Below the pieces are notes generated by a model, which was not told where the DNA came from, made no database searches, and saw only the letters and a list, made by a program, of their open reading frames with translations. This document shows, piece by piece, positions 10,591-22,623 of a stretch of 64,000 nt of DNA. The stretch is taken from positions 20,112,476 through 20,176,475 of the forward strand of contig OZ038379.1 of NCBI GenBank assembly GCA_964036045.1. Direction: 5' to 3'. The stretch is from Eutreptiella sp. 'Long Island Sound 2002' (Eukaryota; Euglenozoa; Euglenophyceae; Eutreptiales; Eutreptiaceae). Within the stretch, counting starts at the first letter, position 1. The number at the start of each line of letters is the position of its first letter. A program made the translations under genes and the position numbers.

Positions 10591-12560
10591 GTTCCGTGTA
10601 CGGATGTGAGGTAGAACAATCAAAGTTTAAGGAGGAAGACGAGCAGCCGGAAGAAGAGGAAAGGGAATTGTTGAACACAATCCAGAACAAGCTGACCACA
10701 CAGTGCAGCGCATCTCGCGCCCCAAGATACCCCGCCCTCCCGCAGAGGGACTATACAACTCCGAGAGCTTAGAGGAGGACCCTGAACTCCGTGCCAGCAG
10801 ACTGTAGGTTGCCACCCACTGCTTGTCGTATGACAGCCTGGCGCAACCCTACGAACCGACCCCCGAGGAGACACGAGAGGTAACTCAGCTCCTCCCGCAC
10901 ACGCAACACTTACTAGGAGTCGCGATACACTACATAGGCCAACCCACAATGAACCGTTGGTACACCGACGGGTCCAAGCGCACGGTAGGGCAAGAGGTAG
11001 TTTCTGGGTGGCCTTCCGAGTACAAGGCCCCCAACAAGTGTACCGGGCAGAAACCATGGCGTGCGCTTTGGCTTCACACCTGGCGCAGCCCGGGTATTAA
11101 AATGTTCTACTCAACCAAAGTTAGTAAAGGCCACAACGGCACCCTGCAAAGGCGTAGTCAAAGACCAATACTACCGTGACCCTGGTTACCAAAATGTAAA
11201 GACCGAAAACTTACTGGTGCGCTGGACACCAGGACACCGCGAATTACATAGTGCAACCACATACCGAGACTACCTGGACATACAGGGAAACAATGACTCG
11301 GACACAATGGCCAACATGGGCGATGATTTCCCCATGGAGATGCCACCACCCAAACCTCATGACATCGTTCTCCACGGACACATCATGCCAACACCCGCCA
11401 AACATGGACAATGCAACTACGACGACAAAAACAAGAAGCAGACATACACTGTGTCAGCTGGATCCGGCCAAAACACTACCGACAGGCCGCATGGGTCCCG
11501 TGGTTGTGGGGACAGGTACGTTGGTGGGGCCAAGGAGCGCCTTGGGAACGCATCCCAACTCTATGCGGTCAATGTGGCCAGCGGCACGGGGGTTCCGTGC
11601 AGATGCGGTTGGCCTTGTGCCATACTTGGACCATTTTTTGGACTGAGTGGAGGGCTTGGTGGAACGAATGGGCGTCACACGCCCAATCTTGGCTCTAGAC
11701 AGCAATAGACCACAAAAAGTGGCTGTGTGGCGACTCCTCATCCCGGTGTCGCTATAAGACACGGTCCCCCAACAAGATCGCCACGGGACCACATGTGTCA
11801 TTCAGAGGAGAGCTCATGGGATATGGCTGGGCAGGTGAGCTGCTCTCAGATGCTACAGTTGTTTTGGACAATCAAGCCCTCCAAAAGGTGGCACACCATG
11901 CACCGCACAGGGAGGCATCGGATTACAAGGGATATTCCCTGCGAAAGGACTTGGCCCAATTTCTATATTACCTGTTCTTGGGAGTGACACAACTACGAGC
12001 ACAGATGCCCATGCCAATTGCAACGGAGTATTATAGACCGGACAAGAGACACCATGGTATTGGAAGGTACGGCACATACCATTTCATCCAAACCCGAGAA
12101 CATGGCGCCTCCGGCAACAAGTACGACTACGCAACCGGATACCACAAGACAAGGGAGGGCCAAGATTCAAGAGAAGCTCACGGGGGGGGGGGGGGAGTGG
12201 GCACCGATGAATGATGAATGGTGGAAGTGCATTATTGAGGCTAGAGACGACGGCAACTAGATGAGGCCCTAAACACGGTTTCCTGGGTGTGGTAAGGTTC
12301 CAACAGGGGTTATTCTCCTCGAATGGTGCAGACGTGAGGTCCATCATGACATCACAACCCTAGATGAAGGAATGTGAAGAATACAACACAATGCTATGGG
12401 AAACATTCCAAACCCAACATCAATGGATGAGAAGGACGGCACAATTGTTACAACGGACAGTGCACATGGCGGAAAGACATAAGCACTCTGTCATTGAGGT
12501 GTGGGGGGGAAATGCACCATGGGCAAAGGCCTAGCAGCATGCTAGACTAGAAATGCCCTG
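10590..12560 (+). pseudogene. RNase H-bearing retroelement relic
   Basis: RNase H motifs appear in order across shifted frames. NRWYTDGSKRTVG (10951-10989) holds the first Asp. LLVRWTPGHRELHSA followed by NNDSDTMANMG (about 11211-11320) matches the terminal WxPGH...D..AN.G block. Downstream, an almost uninterrupted frame is Trp-rich and contains a CxxC...C cluster (LCGQCGQRHGG, RLALCHTW, about 11540-11640), then the frame at 11795-12214. Further downstream, EYNTMLWETFQTQHQWM (about 12380-12430) still looks coding. Several stops and frameshifts show it is dead. The order RNase H then a Cys/Trp-rich domain is unusual for a LINE. Confidence 0.65.
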
Positions 12561-15500
12561 ATTCAATATACGTGGATGAACCAAAATTTCTACCACGATA
12601 GGACAAAACATGAGTCATTGTGGGTCACGACTAGGAAAGAGGGAAGAAAATGGGACAGAAAGTGACAAAGGTAGATGATAAACTAGTCATACATTAGAGA
12701 GAGGAACGATGCATCTTGGCCATGCATCAGCAGCTGACGTTGATCACAGCAATTGCCACATATCCTCATGGTTGAACATACCAATACCAGAAATCCGAGG
12801 GATTGTTTATTAGTGCCTCGGACAGACCCGCATGTTAGACAATTGCGGATTGTGGCATAGCCATGACTCCACTGCCAAGATGGGGCCGTACAATGGATTG
12901 GCGGAGGAACAAAAAGGGGGGAGGGGGGCGCTAAACTAGGGTCGTGGTTACTCCCAAGGGGCCATGTTATGTATGTTCACCCTTGGAGGTGGCAGATAGG
13001 GCAAGACGGAGGGGTGTTCACATAGTTTTTATACCAAAGGGTTTATTGTCCTTAGGGGCTTTTGTTGGGGGGATAAAAGGCAACCCATTCCAAGTAAACC
13101 CGCCATAAAAGTGGTGTGTGGTGTGCAAGCAGCGCAGATACTCCGCCTTGGACTTTTTTCCTCGTTTCTACATTATTCCTTCAGCCATTGTTGCTGTTTG
13201 GCGAAATGTGCTGATGCTTTTCAAAATGCCTATGCAGGACATCGTACTTCCCACTTCCTGTAGAATATGTTTATCAAGATGGAATAAAGGTGGTGAATCG
13301 GTGAATCGGCACTCCAAGATTGATTGTATCTTCTTTGCCATCCCAAGTTCTAAGTCACCACCTCAACGCTCCCCCAACCCTTAATCTGGATCTCTTGGCT
13401 GGCTTTCTAGGTGGTCACACGAAAGGTAACCGAGGTCAAAGTGACGGTTCTCCTCTTGAGGGGGAGAGGGATTGCGCGTCGCGGGGGGGGGGGGGCAGGG
13501 CGTTATTACCATCCATGACTCTTGTGGGGGGGGGGGGGTTGAAGGGGGGGCATGATACATGACCTCAAGATAAAGGGTCCCTGAAGCAACAGTTGCGCCT
13601 AGTGCACCCCATTTCTCTGGTGCTTGAACAGGGGTCCACTTTTTTTCTTTTCACATCGCCTTACGTTACCTCACTGCCCACAACATCACCATAGTGCCTA
13701 TTCTCCGCCCCCCTTGGTCGCCGTATCATGTGCTTTCCCTCCCCCCTAGCCCCACCGCCCTCCCCGTCCTCCCCCCAAGCATTCGCTACTTATTTGGGCT
13801 GAGTAATAGTAGCGTGATGCTTTGAGGTCCGAACTGACAAATGTGGCCTAGCCACCTAGCCCTACTGCAAAGGCTCATGAGGACGAATCTGCACGACTCC
13901 CAATATATTTTTTTCTAGCAACGGGTTGTTGTTTTGTGTTGCGTTGTTTTGTTTTCGTTTTGCATGTGCTGGTGCCCCCTGCCAAACTCAACTCCTCTTC
14001 TCATTTAGGTACAAATGTATGCAACAAGCGCCCGTGTTTGGTATCATTCTCGCAGCAAGGGTGCTCCACTCTTCGCAACTGTCATCGGTCCCTAACCTCC
14101 TCCACCTGAGTTCCTACACATTCAACACCAAGATACAAGGGTCATTGTTGCGGACCATACCTCAACGGAGTCATCTCAGTTGAGCGCATTAGGGGTTGCA
14201 TGTCCCAAATCGCCGGGATCTCGTGTTGTTGTCCTTCTCCGCAACGAGCACACACAGCTGCACCAAAGGCACCTATACCTAATACTCAGAATTGAACAGT
14301 CGTTTAAACACAACACAAAGAGGCCAAGGCATTCTTCACATGAGGGGAGGCGAGGGTCACGTGCTGGGATGGAGCGACCTCAGCCACTACCTTTCCGCTT
14401 TTTGCAATTTATATGATCTTTGCCGCAGGTCAGCAAATGGATTATCATTTGCAATTATTTTGTTTGTTGCCTTCGAATTTGGTCTGCAATGCCCGAGTCC
14501 AAGCGGAGGACGATAGCTTTCGCGATAGATTAGCACATGCTGGTGCAAACAGTGAGCAGTACCAGCAGTGATAGGAGTGGCACTACCACACGGCAGCCAC
14601 TACCATCGTTTTCTTACTCGTTGATGGGATGCGCGTTATGGTGGCTCAGTACCATGCACAACTCCTTGCTCGGGGGTTGGACATGCAGGGTGCCGATCTC
14701 TTGCTAGAGTGGGCAGCGCCCGAAATGAGGACCACGAGGCCTTGCTTTACCTTGCCCTTTTCGAGGCGGTTGCTACCCTCATTTTGGTTGTCTATGACAG
14801 AGTGTGGCGTCCTACCGACTAGACACCAAATGAGCAACACATTTCGCACGCATGCAAAGCACGGACTACTGAAAAGCACACCAAGTTTCTAAGTGTTGCA
14901 TGCCATGTCCCGTCCGAAATTCACTAGCCAATTCGTAGCAATGCTGGGAACATCGCGTCTGAAAAGGCTTCCGATGTTTTTGCCATTTCTGTAATTTCGG
15001 AAGCCACGTTGCCGAAATTGGTCGCAACCAGCTTGCCACATTTCGGGAGCATGCTTCCAAAAGGGTATGGGTAATTGCTTGCATTTCTAAGGAGATGTGC
15101 TACCAAAACAACTTCCCCTATCCCATGGTGATACCATGGGTTGTCACAAAAAAGTCACAATCCCACCCACGCTACTGTCCCCCACGCATGTCTACCTAAT
15201 GCTCGCCGTATGCGAAAATCATGTGTTGCAATGTTGCGTTGTACTTGCTTCCTCTTGTGCTCTTGTGGCCCACACCCTCCATCCCTTCCTTCCCATTACA
15301 GTTTTCGAAATGTGAGGAAAGTGAACTCCTTAGGTCCTACCAGGATGTATCAGAATGGGTGGTTGCGGGGAAACCTACTGTGATAGGGGTTCCTCCGTGT
15401 CGTTGTCCCAAGGTGACAGAGGGCCATTTCCCAAGAGCTGCAGCTCGGGGACGTCCCACAGTGACAAGTATTCGGGAGGGACCGGGTCAGACTGTTGGGC

Positions 15501-16280
15501 GCCCAGCTACAAAAATTCCCGGGGCAACGCCTGGAACACAGGAAGAAAGAGTAACGTTTGCGATAGATTAATCAAAATCAAATGTCATCTCCGCTTGCGC
15601 AGGATCGTTTCACTATTCTGCCCAACTAATGCCTGACATACACACCACGATGACCCCATGCTCCCAAACTCGTCAATGGAGATGACAAAATGTGCAATTC
15701 CTTTTGTTTTGTTCCTTTTTTTTTCTTTTTGGCTAACAACCAACCCAACCAAATGTGTTCTGCCATTGTCCCCTTGAGAGAAGCATGTGCATGGGGCATG
15801 TGCTGGGCCCTGCATGCGGCGGCACGATGACAAGGACGAACAATTGCAAGGGCCTCCTCTGAGTGGAATATGGTCCACACACAACCGCACCGGTGACCTG
15901 CTACTCCGGCGGCTCTGCGGGTCTAGGGCCCCTATACTCCTATTGCACCTCTTGGGGGTGTGTGGTGCTGTCGGGCCCCGTGTCAAGCATGATGTGGGAC
16001 AAAGAAATTGTGTGACGGGCACCCGTGCGCCGGTGGGAGTTGGTCGCGGCTATCCATTGGTCTATTGAAGCCGTCACAGGGACGAGGATGTGGTCACCTT
16101 GGGCCAAATTTGGGCTTAGGTGGTGTAAGTTTGCAGCCTACATTTTCGTGTTTACATGTTGTTCCTAATTGGGGAACTCATAAATCGAAAAAGCCGTTCA
16201 TAAAATGCCCCGCTGCCGATTTGTGAATTGTGAGCACGTTTTGTGAACACAAATTATGAACACCCTTTATGAACACAGGT
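12561..16280. other. Gene-poor stretch, no recognised gene
   Basis: Only short frames without recognisable motifs. The region holds a C/G-run repeat at 13409-13555, homopolymer G tracts near 13480 and 13530, and C-rich pyrimidine stretches at 13700-13790. A minus-strand frame at 14924-15106 and a plus-strand frame at 14629-14892 are open but unremarkable. Confidence 0.5.
13409..13555 (-). repeat. Copy of a C/G-run repeat family
   Basis: On the minus strand this reads agtcatggatggtaataacg, C-runs, cctcaagaggagaaccgtca, then ggttacctttcgtgtgacc. The same order of motifs is found on the plus strand at 43998-44132, so this is a dispersed repeat and not a coincidence of homopolymers. Confidence 0.7.
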
Positions 16281-16722
16281 CGTGCAGTCCATTATTGACT
16301 GCAAAAAGTTTTGCTGGTGGGACACCTGGGTGCTGGCAGCAATCCTCCTTGGAGGGAACCAACCGTGGCTGCGGCTGTTGTTTGGCATCAGTGTGGCACC
16401 CCAAGTGGGGAGCATTTTCAATCAAGCTGTCTGGGACAATACGGCCAAGTGGTGGCATGGCGTCGACGTGGGGAGGACAACCGAGTCCGACGCCGCGAAT
16501 CGTCGTCGGTATCGGGTGACCGGCAGAAGTTTGGATGCGGCAGGATGCACCGCCGAGCCGTTGTTGGTCATAGCCGGAAACCAGGTATTTTTGTGCAATT
16601 TACATTGTTGCATGGCGATGGGTCGCCTCTTTGTGGCCTTCTTGGAGGCCCAGGAGGCAAATCATCTGCCTAAGGTACCAGGGGAGGTGCAAAAATTTTT
16701 GCAAACTGATTTCTAAACCGAT

Positions 16723-17438
16723 AAGATTATGAACCGGCCTATGAACGACTTGAACGACTTCTGGCCCGCCTTCATGCGCAGCGTGTGGCAGCTCAAGCTC
16801 CAGCTCAAGTGCAAGCTCAAGCTCAAGCTCCACCTCAAGCTCCTCCTCAATGTCTCCCTCAAGCCCCGACTCAAGCCCAATCCTCGGGGCAACCCCCCGC
16901 CGCTCTCCCTGCATCCCCACCCGCCGACGACTCCTCGAGTAGCGAGTCGTCGGACTCGTTAGCCCAGGAGAAGAAGAGGAGGGGGGAGGAGGAGAGGAAG
17001 GAGGAGAAGAAGAGGAAGACGGAGAAGAAGAAGGAGAAGAAAAAGAAGAAGGAGGAGGCAGCGGGTGGGGTGGGGGTGAAAGAGGAGGTGCTCGACAAGA
17101 TCAAGGAGGTGAAAGCGCAGGTGGAGGAGGTGGTGGTGGAGGAGGCAGCGGGTGGGGGGGCTTTGGTTGTGACCCCGTGGTTGAAGGGGGAGGGGGGCCA
17201 TGCATGGGGTCTGAGCCATGCCAACCACCGCAACGCGGTAACCCTCCCCTGGGTGCAGGCAGCCCTAGACAGCGGGTACTCCCCTAATGCCCCCCTTTTT
17301 ACATCGGTTGACGTTGCGTATGTCACCCTGCGCTGGGTATTTCGCCGTCTTTTGCGGCACCGGATCCGGAACAAGGGTGAGGGGGGGGGGGGGGGGGCTT
17401 GGCGGAACACAGGGCGGGCATGGACATGGAAGCCCTAG
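16723..17438 (+). CDS. Low-complexity Gln/Pro then Lys/Glu-rich frame, possibly gag-like
   Basis: Open from just after a stop at 16720, with no ATG in frame before the low-complexity part. It begins YERLERLLARLHAQRVAAQ, then an AQAPAQVQ tract encoded by CAAGCT repeats, then SSSSESSDSLAQEKKRR and a long Lys/Glu coiled-coil-like run (16965-17070). It ends in a basic segment (LRWVFRRLLRHRIRNKG) before a G-run. Such composition is common in gag-like ORF1 proteins of retroelements and in some nuclear proteins. No catalytic motif is present. It could be an exon or a relic. Confidence 0.3.
16792..17070 (+). repeat. CAAGCT repeat followed by purine-rich AAG/GGA tract
   Basis: Hexamer caagct repeats at 16792-16835, then an almost pure purine strand at 16965-17070 with aag and gga triplets. 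Confidence 0.85.
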
Positions 17439-18027
17439 CCGGGAAAACCCCTGTCCCCCATCACCAAACCAAGTAGTGCCAAGGACTTGACGCAAGCTAA
17501 AGTTTTTACAGGCCCACGGGGTGCCTTGATGCGGGGGTCCCATTGGGAACTATGCTTCCTCCACTGTGGGATATGCACGCAAAGTTGAGGTGCGTGTTTT
17601 AGATATGGGCTAAGAACATTGTCTAAGTGGTCCAAGATCCCCGTCAGAAGGCAGACGTCATCGCCTTGGACGGGAGTGAGGCCAAAGAGGACCACTCACC
17701 CTCTAGACCCCAACCCACCTACCCAGCTTGTGGAGTACGCGCCGTCAGAGCAGCCCACAAACAACCTGCCCACCCTGCCCCCATCTAGCTCCCGGAACAA
17801 GACAACAAGGTGCCCTTGCCAAATGCATGTGGCAGTCAAGCCGCGGTGCCGGATTCATGGTGCCGTGCACCCACACTCAAAACTTCTACGGGGTCACATC
17901 ACTACCGAAGTACCCGAGCTTTTGTAGCCTAGCGTTCACGCGCCCCTACATGTGCCCACCCGCCCGAAGAAGTGCCTGTCTTGCGGGGTAGATTGGGCTG
18001 ACATTCTTTCGGCGGCGGCCCATCGAC

Positions 18028-18471
18028 ATGCCATGCTTTGGCGGGTGTCCTACCCATCCATCACGCCCCTCTATTCTCTCTTGTGGTTTGAGACCACGAA
18101 TTGGGTGTGCGATGCTTGACACCAAGTATTTGGCTAATGATTCTGGTTGTGATTCTAATTCTACTCCTAATCTTGGCAGTCCTTCCCCAAGTGTAGCAAC
18201 ATCTGGTGGGTCACCAGATGAGGATGGTGCGCCAATTTCAAGGTGCAGTGTCACCTTGGACACCAAGACTACTTCAGATTTGATGTTTCTCACATCAGTT
18301 GATAGTGACCTCTTTACACACCCTGCCTTCCTGGTTTCCCTTCCATGGCTTATTTCCACGTTTGGTGAAGGGTTTTGTGGTCTACACCCTGAAGAATCAG
18401 TCCACAATTTTTGGGGAATGGCCCATTGCCGATCAGGAATTACCACAAGACTTGTGCGCAGCAAGGGGTAA
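18028..18471 (+). CDS. Unrecognised open frame, possible exon
   Basis: 147 residues from an ATG. The middle is Ser/Thr/Asp-rich (NLGSPSPSVATSGGSPDEDG) and the end is more hydrophobic (FTHPAFLVSLPWLISTFGEG). No family is recognised. The flanking 17.6-18.1 kb frames include a pair of cysteines (PKKCLSCGVDWADIL) that could belong to the same decayed gene. Reading frame alone is weak support. Confidence 0.22.
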   Translation: MPCFGGCPTHPSRPSILSCGLRPRIGCAMLDTKYLANDSGCDSNSTPNLGSPSPSVATSGGSPDEDGAPISRCSVTLDTKTTSDLMFLTSVDSDLFTHPAFLVSLPWLISTFGEGFCGLHPEESVHNFWGMAHCRSGITTRLVRSKG

Positions 18472-18879
18472 AAAAACAACAAAAAGAAAACATTTTGATC
18501 CTAGAAGCATTTATCAGTTGCCCCAAGGGTGATCACCGCAGAAACTCTTTGTGTTCACGAATATCATCACCCTTAAGCATCACCAATGGCGAAATTTGTT
18601 TGTTCAACGGATGCGTGCATTGCTATTTTTCTGAGGGGCAGGGGGCTTAGCGCAGTGTGCGCGCACTGCAACTATTTGGGTGTCTGGTCGTACTAGAAAC
18701 ACATACTTCTTGATTCTAGGGGCATCGTTGTTGTTTGACAACAGGTTTTTGATGCTTCCTCCGCACTGGGCATATGGCATATCTGCGCTTTCACCCAGTT
18801 TCACCAATTTTCACCCATTTTCACCCCTTTTCACAATCTTTGCTCATTTCCCCGCATTTTCTCCTTTCTAGGTTGTTTT

Positions 18880-19127
18880 TTGGTTGTGAAGGGAAAGGTA
18901 GAGCCTGACGGCCGGGAGGTTTGGTCCCTCTTGCAATGTTGGACTGACAGGGTTCCATTGTTAGGTGAGGATGCCCAGGTTTATGCTGCCATTGTAGCCA
19001 TGCGCATACCGGTTGCCAAAATGTACAGCACCATGCACCATGTACCAACCAGAGGCACTACAAAGCACCTGTGGTTGCTAGGGCCTTTCGCCAGCATGTG
19101 TGACACCGTAAAAAGTCTCCCTACCTA
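18880..19127 (+). CDS. Unrecognised open frame, possible exon
   Basis: About 82 residues reading VVKGKVEPDGREVWSLLQ, then VYAAIVAMRIPVAKMY. Composition is protein-like, but no family is recognised and no splice partner is certain. It lies upstream of the PARP gene on the same strand, so it could be an upstream exon of that gene. Confidence 0.22.
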
Positions 19128-19521
19128 AACTGGCTTGAGCACGATGCTCTCGCCACTCTAACCCACATCAAGCACTTTGGGTTGGGTATGTCTTATGGGA
19201 AAGGAAGGTAGCTTGCCAGCGTCTCGAGCTAGGGTTGCCGGGGTGGCCTAATTTTGAAGGTGTTTGGAAAGGGTGTGTCTGGGGCTCTCCAGGGGAGGGG
19301 GGACTTGGTCTAAAAGTAGCGTGCAGTGCAAGGATTCTCCTTGGGCATTGGTACCGTTCCTTTATGGGGCTTGCTAGTAGCTCCCCTGTGCGTACCTTTT
19401 GGAAGTCCTACTGCTGGGGTTCATTTCTGTTTGGTAGTGTGCTGGCCAGTGCCGATTCGATTCGAGATTGTGTGTCTTGTGTGGTGTTAATGTTTGCTGC
19501 CAACATTTGCTTCCGGAAGGA

Positions 19522-20412
19522 ATGCCGTTGTTTGGACCCTCAGGGTTCTGCCAGGTTCAATCCAAACCAACTGCTACAACGCCGCTGCAGAGGAAGTGCA
19601 ATATGTTCTCATTTTCTCATGGCTCATCTACCTCCGGTAGCTCATTCCTCGGTGGGCACAATGCCCAGCCCAATACTTCAATGTTTCACTGGGGGGTTGG
19701 ATGCACTGCACCGTCAAAGATTGCGTTTCATGACGTCATCAACCCCCATCACCCCATCACAAAGTGGTGGGAGCCCGAGCTGCACCCCATGGCCGATGCT
19801 CGGAGCACCTTCCGGTACGCCGCCCAATCAGTGCCCCTGGACTCCGAAGAAGGCCAACATGTTCAGGGGAAGCTGTTCTCCACGGATCCTTCTACGAACC
19901 TCCACGCCGTGTGGCGGCTGCAGAACCGGAGGGTGCTGAACAAGTGGAACGCGTACTACACGGAGCTGCAGGAGGACCTGAGGGAGGAGGGCACAGACCG
20001 CAGCCCAGCGATCGTGACCGTATACCACGGGTGCCGGGACCGGTTCAGCCTCAACTGCATCGCTCATTCGGGGTTCGACGTCATGTACTCCAAATCCGAC
20101 CACAGCAAGAACGCCTACGGCCACGGCGCGTACTTCGGGGCACGCCTGAAGGTGAGCAAGCGGTACTGCTGCATTCCTCCGCTGGAGCTTGTACAGAGCG
20201 GGGCACCGCCCGCATCCAGCGTGGCCTTCATGGTGCTGTTGACCGGTGCGGACCGGACGCTGGGGAACTGGAGGGACGTGAGGCCCGAGGTCATTCCCGC
20301 GTCCAAGATCTTCCGGCGGTACGACACCTTCTGCGACAGACAACCGCCGGACATTTACGTCGCTACGGACAACGGGCAGGCGTATCCGGCGTACATTCTC
20401 TGCTTCGATTGA
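19522..20412 (+). CDS. PARP-type ADP-ribosyltransferase catalytic domain
   Basis: The frame is 296 residues from the ATG at 19522. A second ATG is at 19603, and an intron upstream is possible because GC content rises sharply near 19750. The catalytic fold is clear: WRLQNRRVLNKWNAYY, then TVYHGCRDRF (His codon at 20026-20028) and IAHSGFDVMY, then YGHGAYFGARLKVSKRY with the NAD-binding Tyr, and a C-terminal QAYPAYILCFD. PARPs move ADP-ribose from NAD+ to proteins or nucleic acids. The usual catalytic Glu near the C terminus is not evident, and the position often read YPEY in relatives is YPAY. Mono-ADP-ribosylation is therefore the safer guess. No N-terminal WWE, macro or zinc-finger domain is seen in this window. 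Confidence 0.78.
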   Translation: MPLFGPSGFCQVQSKPTATTPLQRKCNMFSFSHGSSTSGSSFLGGHNAQPNTSMFHWGVGCTAPSKIAFHDVINPHHPITKWWEPELHPMADARSTFRYAAQSVPLDSEEGQHVQGKLFSTDPSTNLHAVWRLQNRRVLNKWNAYYTELQEDLREEGTDRSPAIVTVYHGCRDRFSLNCIAHSGFDVMYSKSDHSKNAYGHGAYFGARLKVSKRYCCIPPLELVQSGAPPASSVAFMVLLTGADRTLGNWRDVRPEVIPASKIFRRYDTFCDRQPPDIYVATDNGQAYPAYILCFD

Positions 20413-22300
20413 GCCCTTTGGGGGTCGGTGCCCGGGACAAAAGGCCCCCGCTCTCCGTCGTGTCTCCCCAGAGCACCTCGTGTGCATGATCCATTTCCAT
20501 GTGTTGAGTCCGCGTTGCTGCGCTGTCTGAGGGTCGCGTGGCAGCATCCCCGTCTGAGTGTCGTTTGCCCTGACCTCGGCCGTGCAGGGGCGGTGAGTGG
20601 GGGAGGGGGGGAGGCTATTCCCCTGCTCCTCGACACGGGTCTGAACTTCCGGCCGACGCCGGACCGGCCACAAAGCAATGCAACCGTGGCACGAGCTGCG
20701 CGCGTTCCAGCGGAGGGTGTTCTGCTCTGTTGCCGAGTGTGTGACCTCGTAGCGATGGGCGCCGGGAGGTTGGAGCGGAGCGGTGTTGGGCTGGCGATGG
20801 GCGAAAGCTCTGGGGTTTTGGAATGGGGCGGGCCGCAGACTGACCTTTGGTCGGAGCATGTTGGCGTGCAGGCGGTGTAATTACTGCCCGTCCCCTCCGC
20901 CTTGGCCTGCACCATCTGTGGACCGGAGTGGCCTCTAGAGCGCCCTGAACTGCCCTGCAGGGCCAACAGGACCAGTGGCTCAGCGGGTCGGATGGAGGGA
21001 TCGCACGGTGTGGGCAGGGGCCACCCCCCCTCAGGGGACATCAACCCGGGGTGTCCTTCAGGGCGTTTGTTGTGTTGTTCCTCAGGACCGGACTGCAGGA
21101 CGGGCCTCAGGACGGGTAGTTACCGGCCAACCGCCGTCGGTCAGACGCCAACTCCGAGTCATCAATGGCCCCAGTTTTTGTTCATTAAGCACCGACTGCT
21201 ACCAGCTGCTGTCAGTTGAATGCTACTTGTCGTCAGGTAGTGGCTCGTGGTGTGTGATGCTCCGGCACTGTCAGTTGGCGACTGCGCCGTGTGACGTTTT
21301 TGTTGAGGCATAACGGAACATCCGCCCCCTCTTTTATTACACCCATGAACAGTGTAGTCGGGGCCTCTTGCAGCATGCGAATGATATGGCAATGCACTGT
21401 TTCCTGCATCCACCTCAACATGACCCGAGGTCACCGACGTGGCTGTCAAAGCAAGCTCCAGCTGGTGGCTGTGATACAGATCTGCAGTCAGTCCGGGCAT
21501 TCAGCTGATGATTGATGCCAGGAGTTAATCTGCGCTGAGATAGCCCCAGTTGCAGAGGTAGAGGTAAGGGGCCTGATTTTCCAGCTGAGTCCGCAAGCAA
21601 CTTGTTGGTATACCTGCTGTCTCAGAATCACGCGGCAGTCTTGAAAATATCCTGAGTCCATAATCAAGGAAGGGATTGAGGGAGGGAGGGAGGGAGGGAG
21701 GGAGGGAGGGAGGGAGGGAGGGAGGGAGGGAGGGAGGGAGGACAGAGGGGTTGGATTGGTGTGGATCAGCCATCAATGTGATCACCTTCTTTCCTGCAAC
21801 CACCATACCTTCCACGCGGCCGTTGGCGCCCATACGTGCACCGCCCCTCCCTCCCTGCTCCGCACGTGCAGGCACGGCAGCAGCCAATACAGAGGCAAGT
21901 GGTCCGTGTGGGGACGGGTCACACCGACCCCACACTGCTGAGCCCCCTCCCCAATCCGGTGCCAGGCCAAAGTGAGTCACTCTCTTTTGCACAGCGCCCC
22001 GAATCTGAAGCTGGCCTTTATGGCCTCGCCCCCACCCCCACCCCTTTTCGATGCCAAACCCCCGTTAGGGTACAGCTGTAGCCACCCTGCAACGGTTCTT
22101 CAAAGTTGGATGCAGCCTCTGTTGACTGGGTACTTGTGATGATCCGCGGTGCTGACTCTTTGCAGGGCCGTCGCATCAGGTCCCGACTGTGCAGTCACCA
22201 TACATGAGACCGCGACGGGAATCATGGTGGACAGTGCCAAGAGACTATGCCTCAGTTTCGGACCGCTCCAGAACTCATTTCTTGTTTTTTGTGTGACTTA
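20413..22300. other. GC-rich downstream region with GGGA microsatellite, no recognised gene
   Basis: GC-rich DNA after the PARP stop holds open frames on both strands that look like composition artefacts. A long GGGA repeat lies at 21677-21741. Confidence 0.5.
21677..21741 (+). repeat. GGGA tetranucleotide microsatellite
   Basis: About 16 units of ggga without interruption. The G-strand could fold into a G-quadruplex. Confidence 0.95.
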
Positions 22301-22623
22301 GATTTTGCGTTCGGTTTCAGCTTCCCAATCGGTTGCTATGTGTTCTCACCTTCGCTTATCTTCCAACCGCTGCTGGCTGTCAACGGTTCTGGACCCATTC
22401 CTTGATTTTTTGCATGATTTTGCTTCTCTGTTTCGTTTCTCCAATGGTTTGTATTACCGTCGCTTAAGTTTTCGGCCGCCGTCAGTTTACCCATCAATTG
22501 CCGTCGGCGATTGTTTCTCCGTCGCCGGTTGTCTTTCAACCGCCCTCGATCCATATACGTTCCTCTAGTCTTTGTTTTCTGCTCCTCTGTGGGTGTTTCT
22601 TACGATGCTGTGTTTAGGTCGAT

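Noticed and set aside
19828-20859. 343-residue minus-strand frame and 241-residue plus-strand alternate frame over the PARP gene
   Set aside because: Composition-driven shadows of the GC-rich catalytic exon, with no recognisable motif.
20428-20880. 150-residue plus-strand frame after the PARP gene
   Set aside because: GC-rich open frame without motifs, overlapped by equally long antisense frames; probably non-coding.
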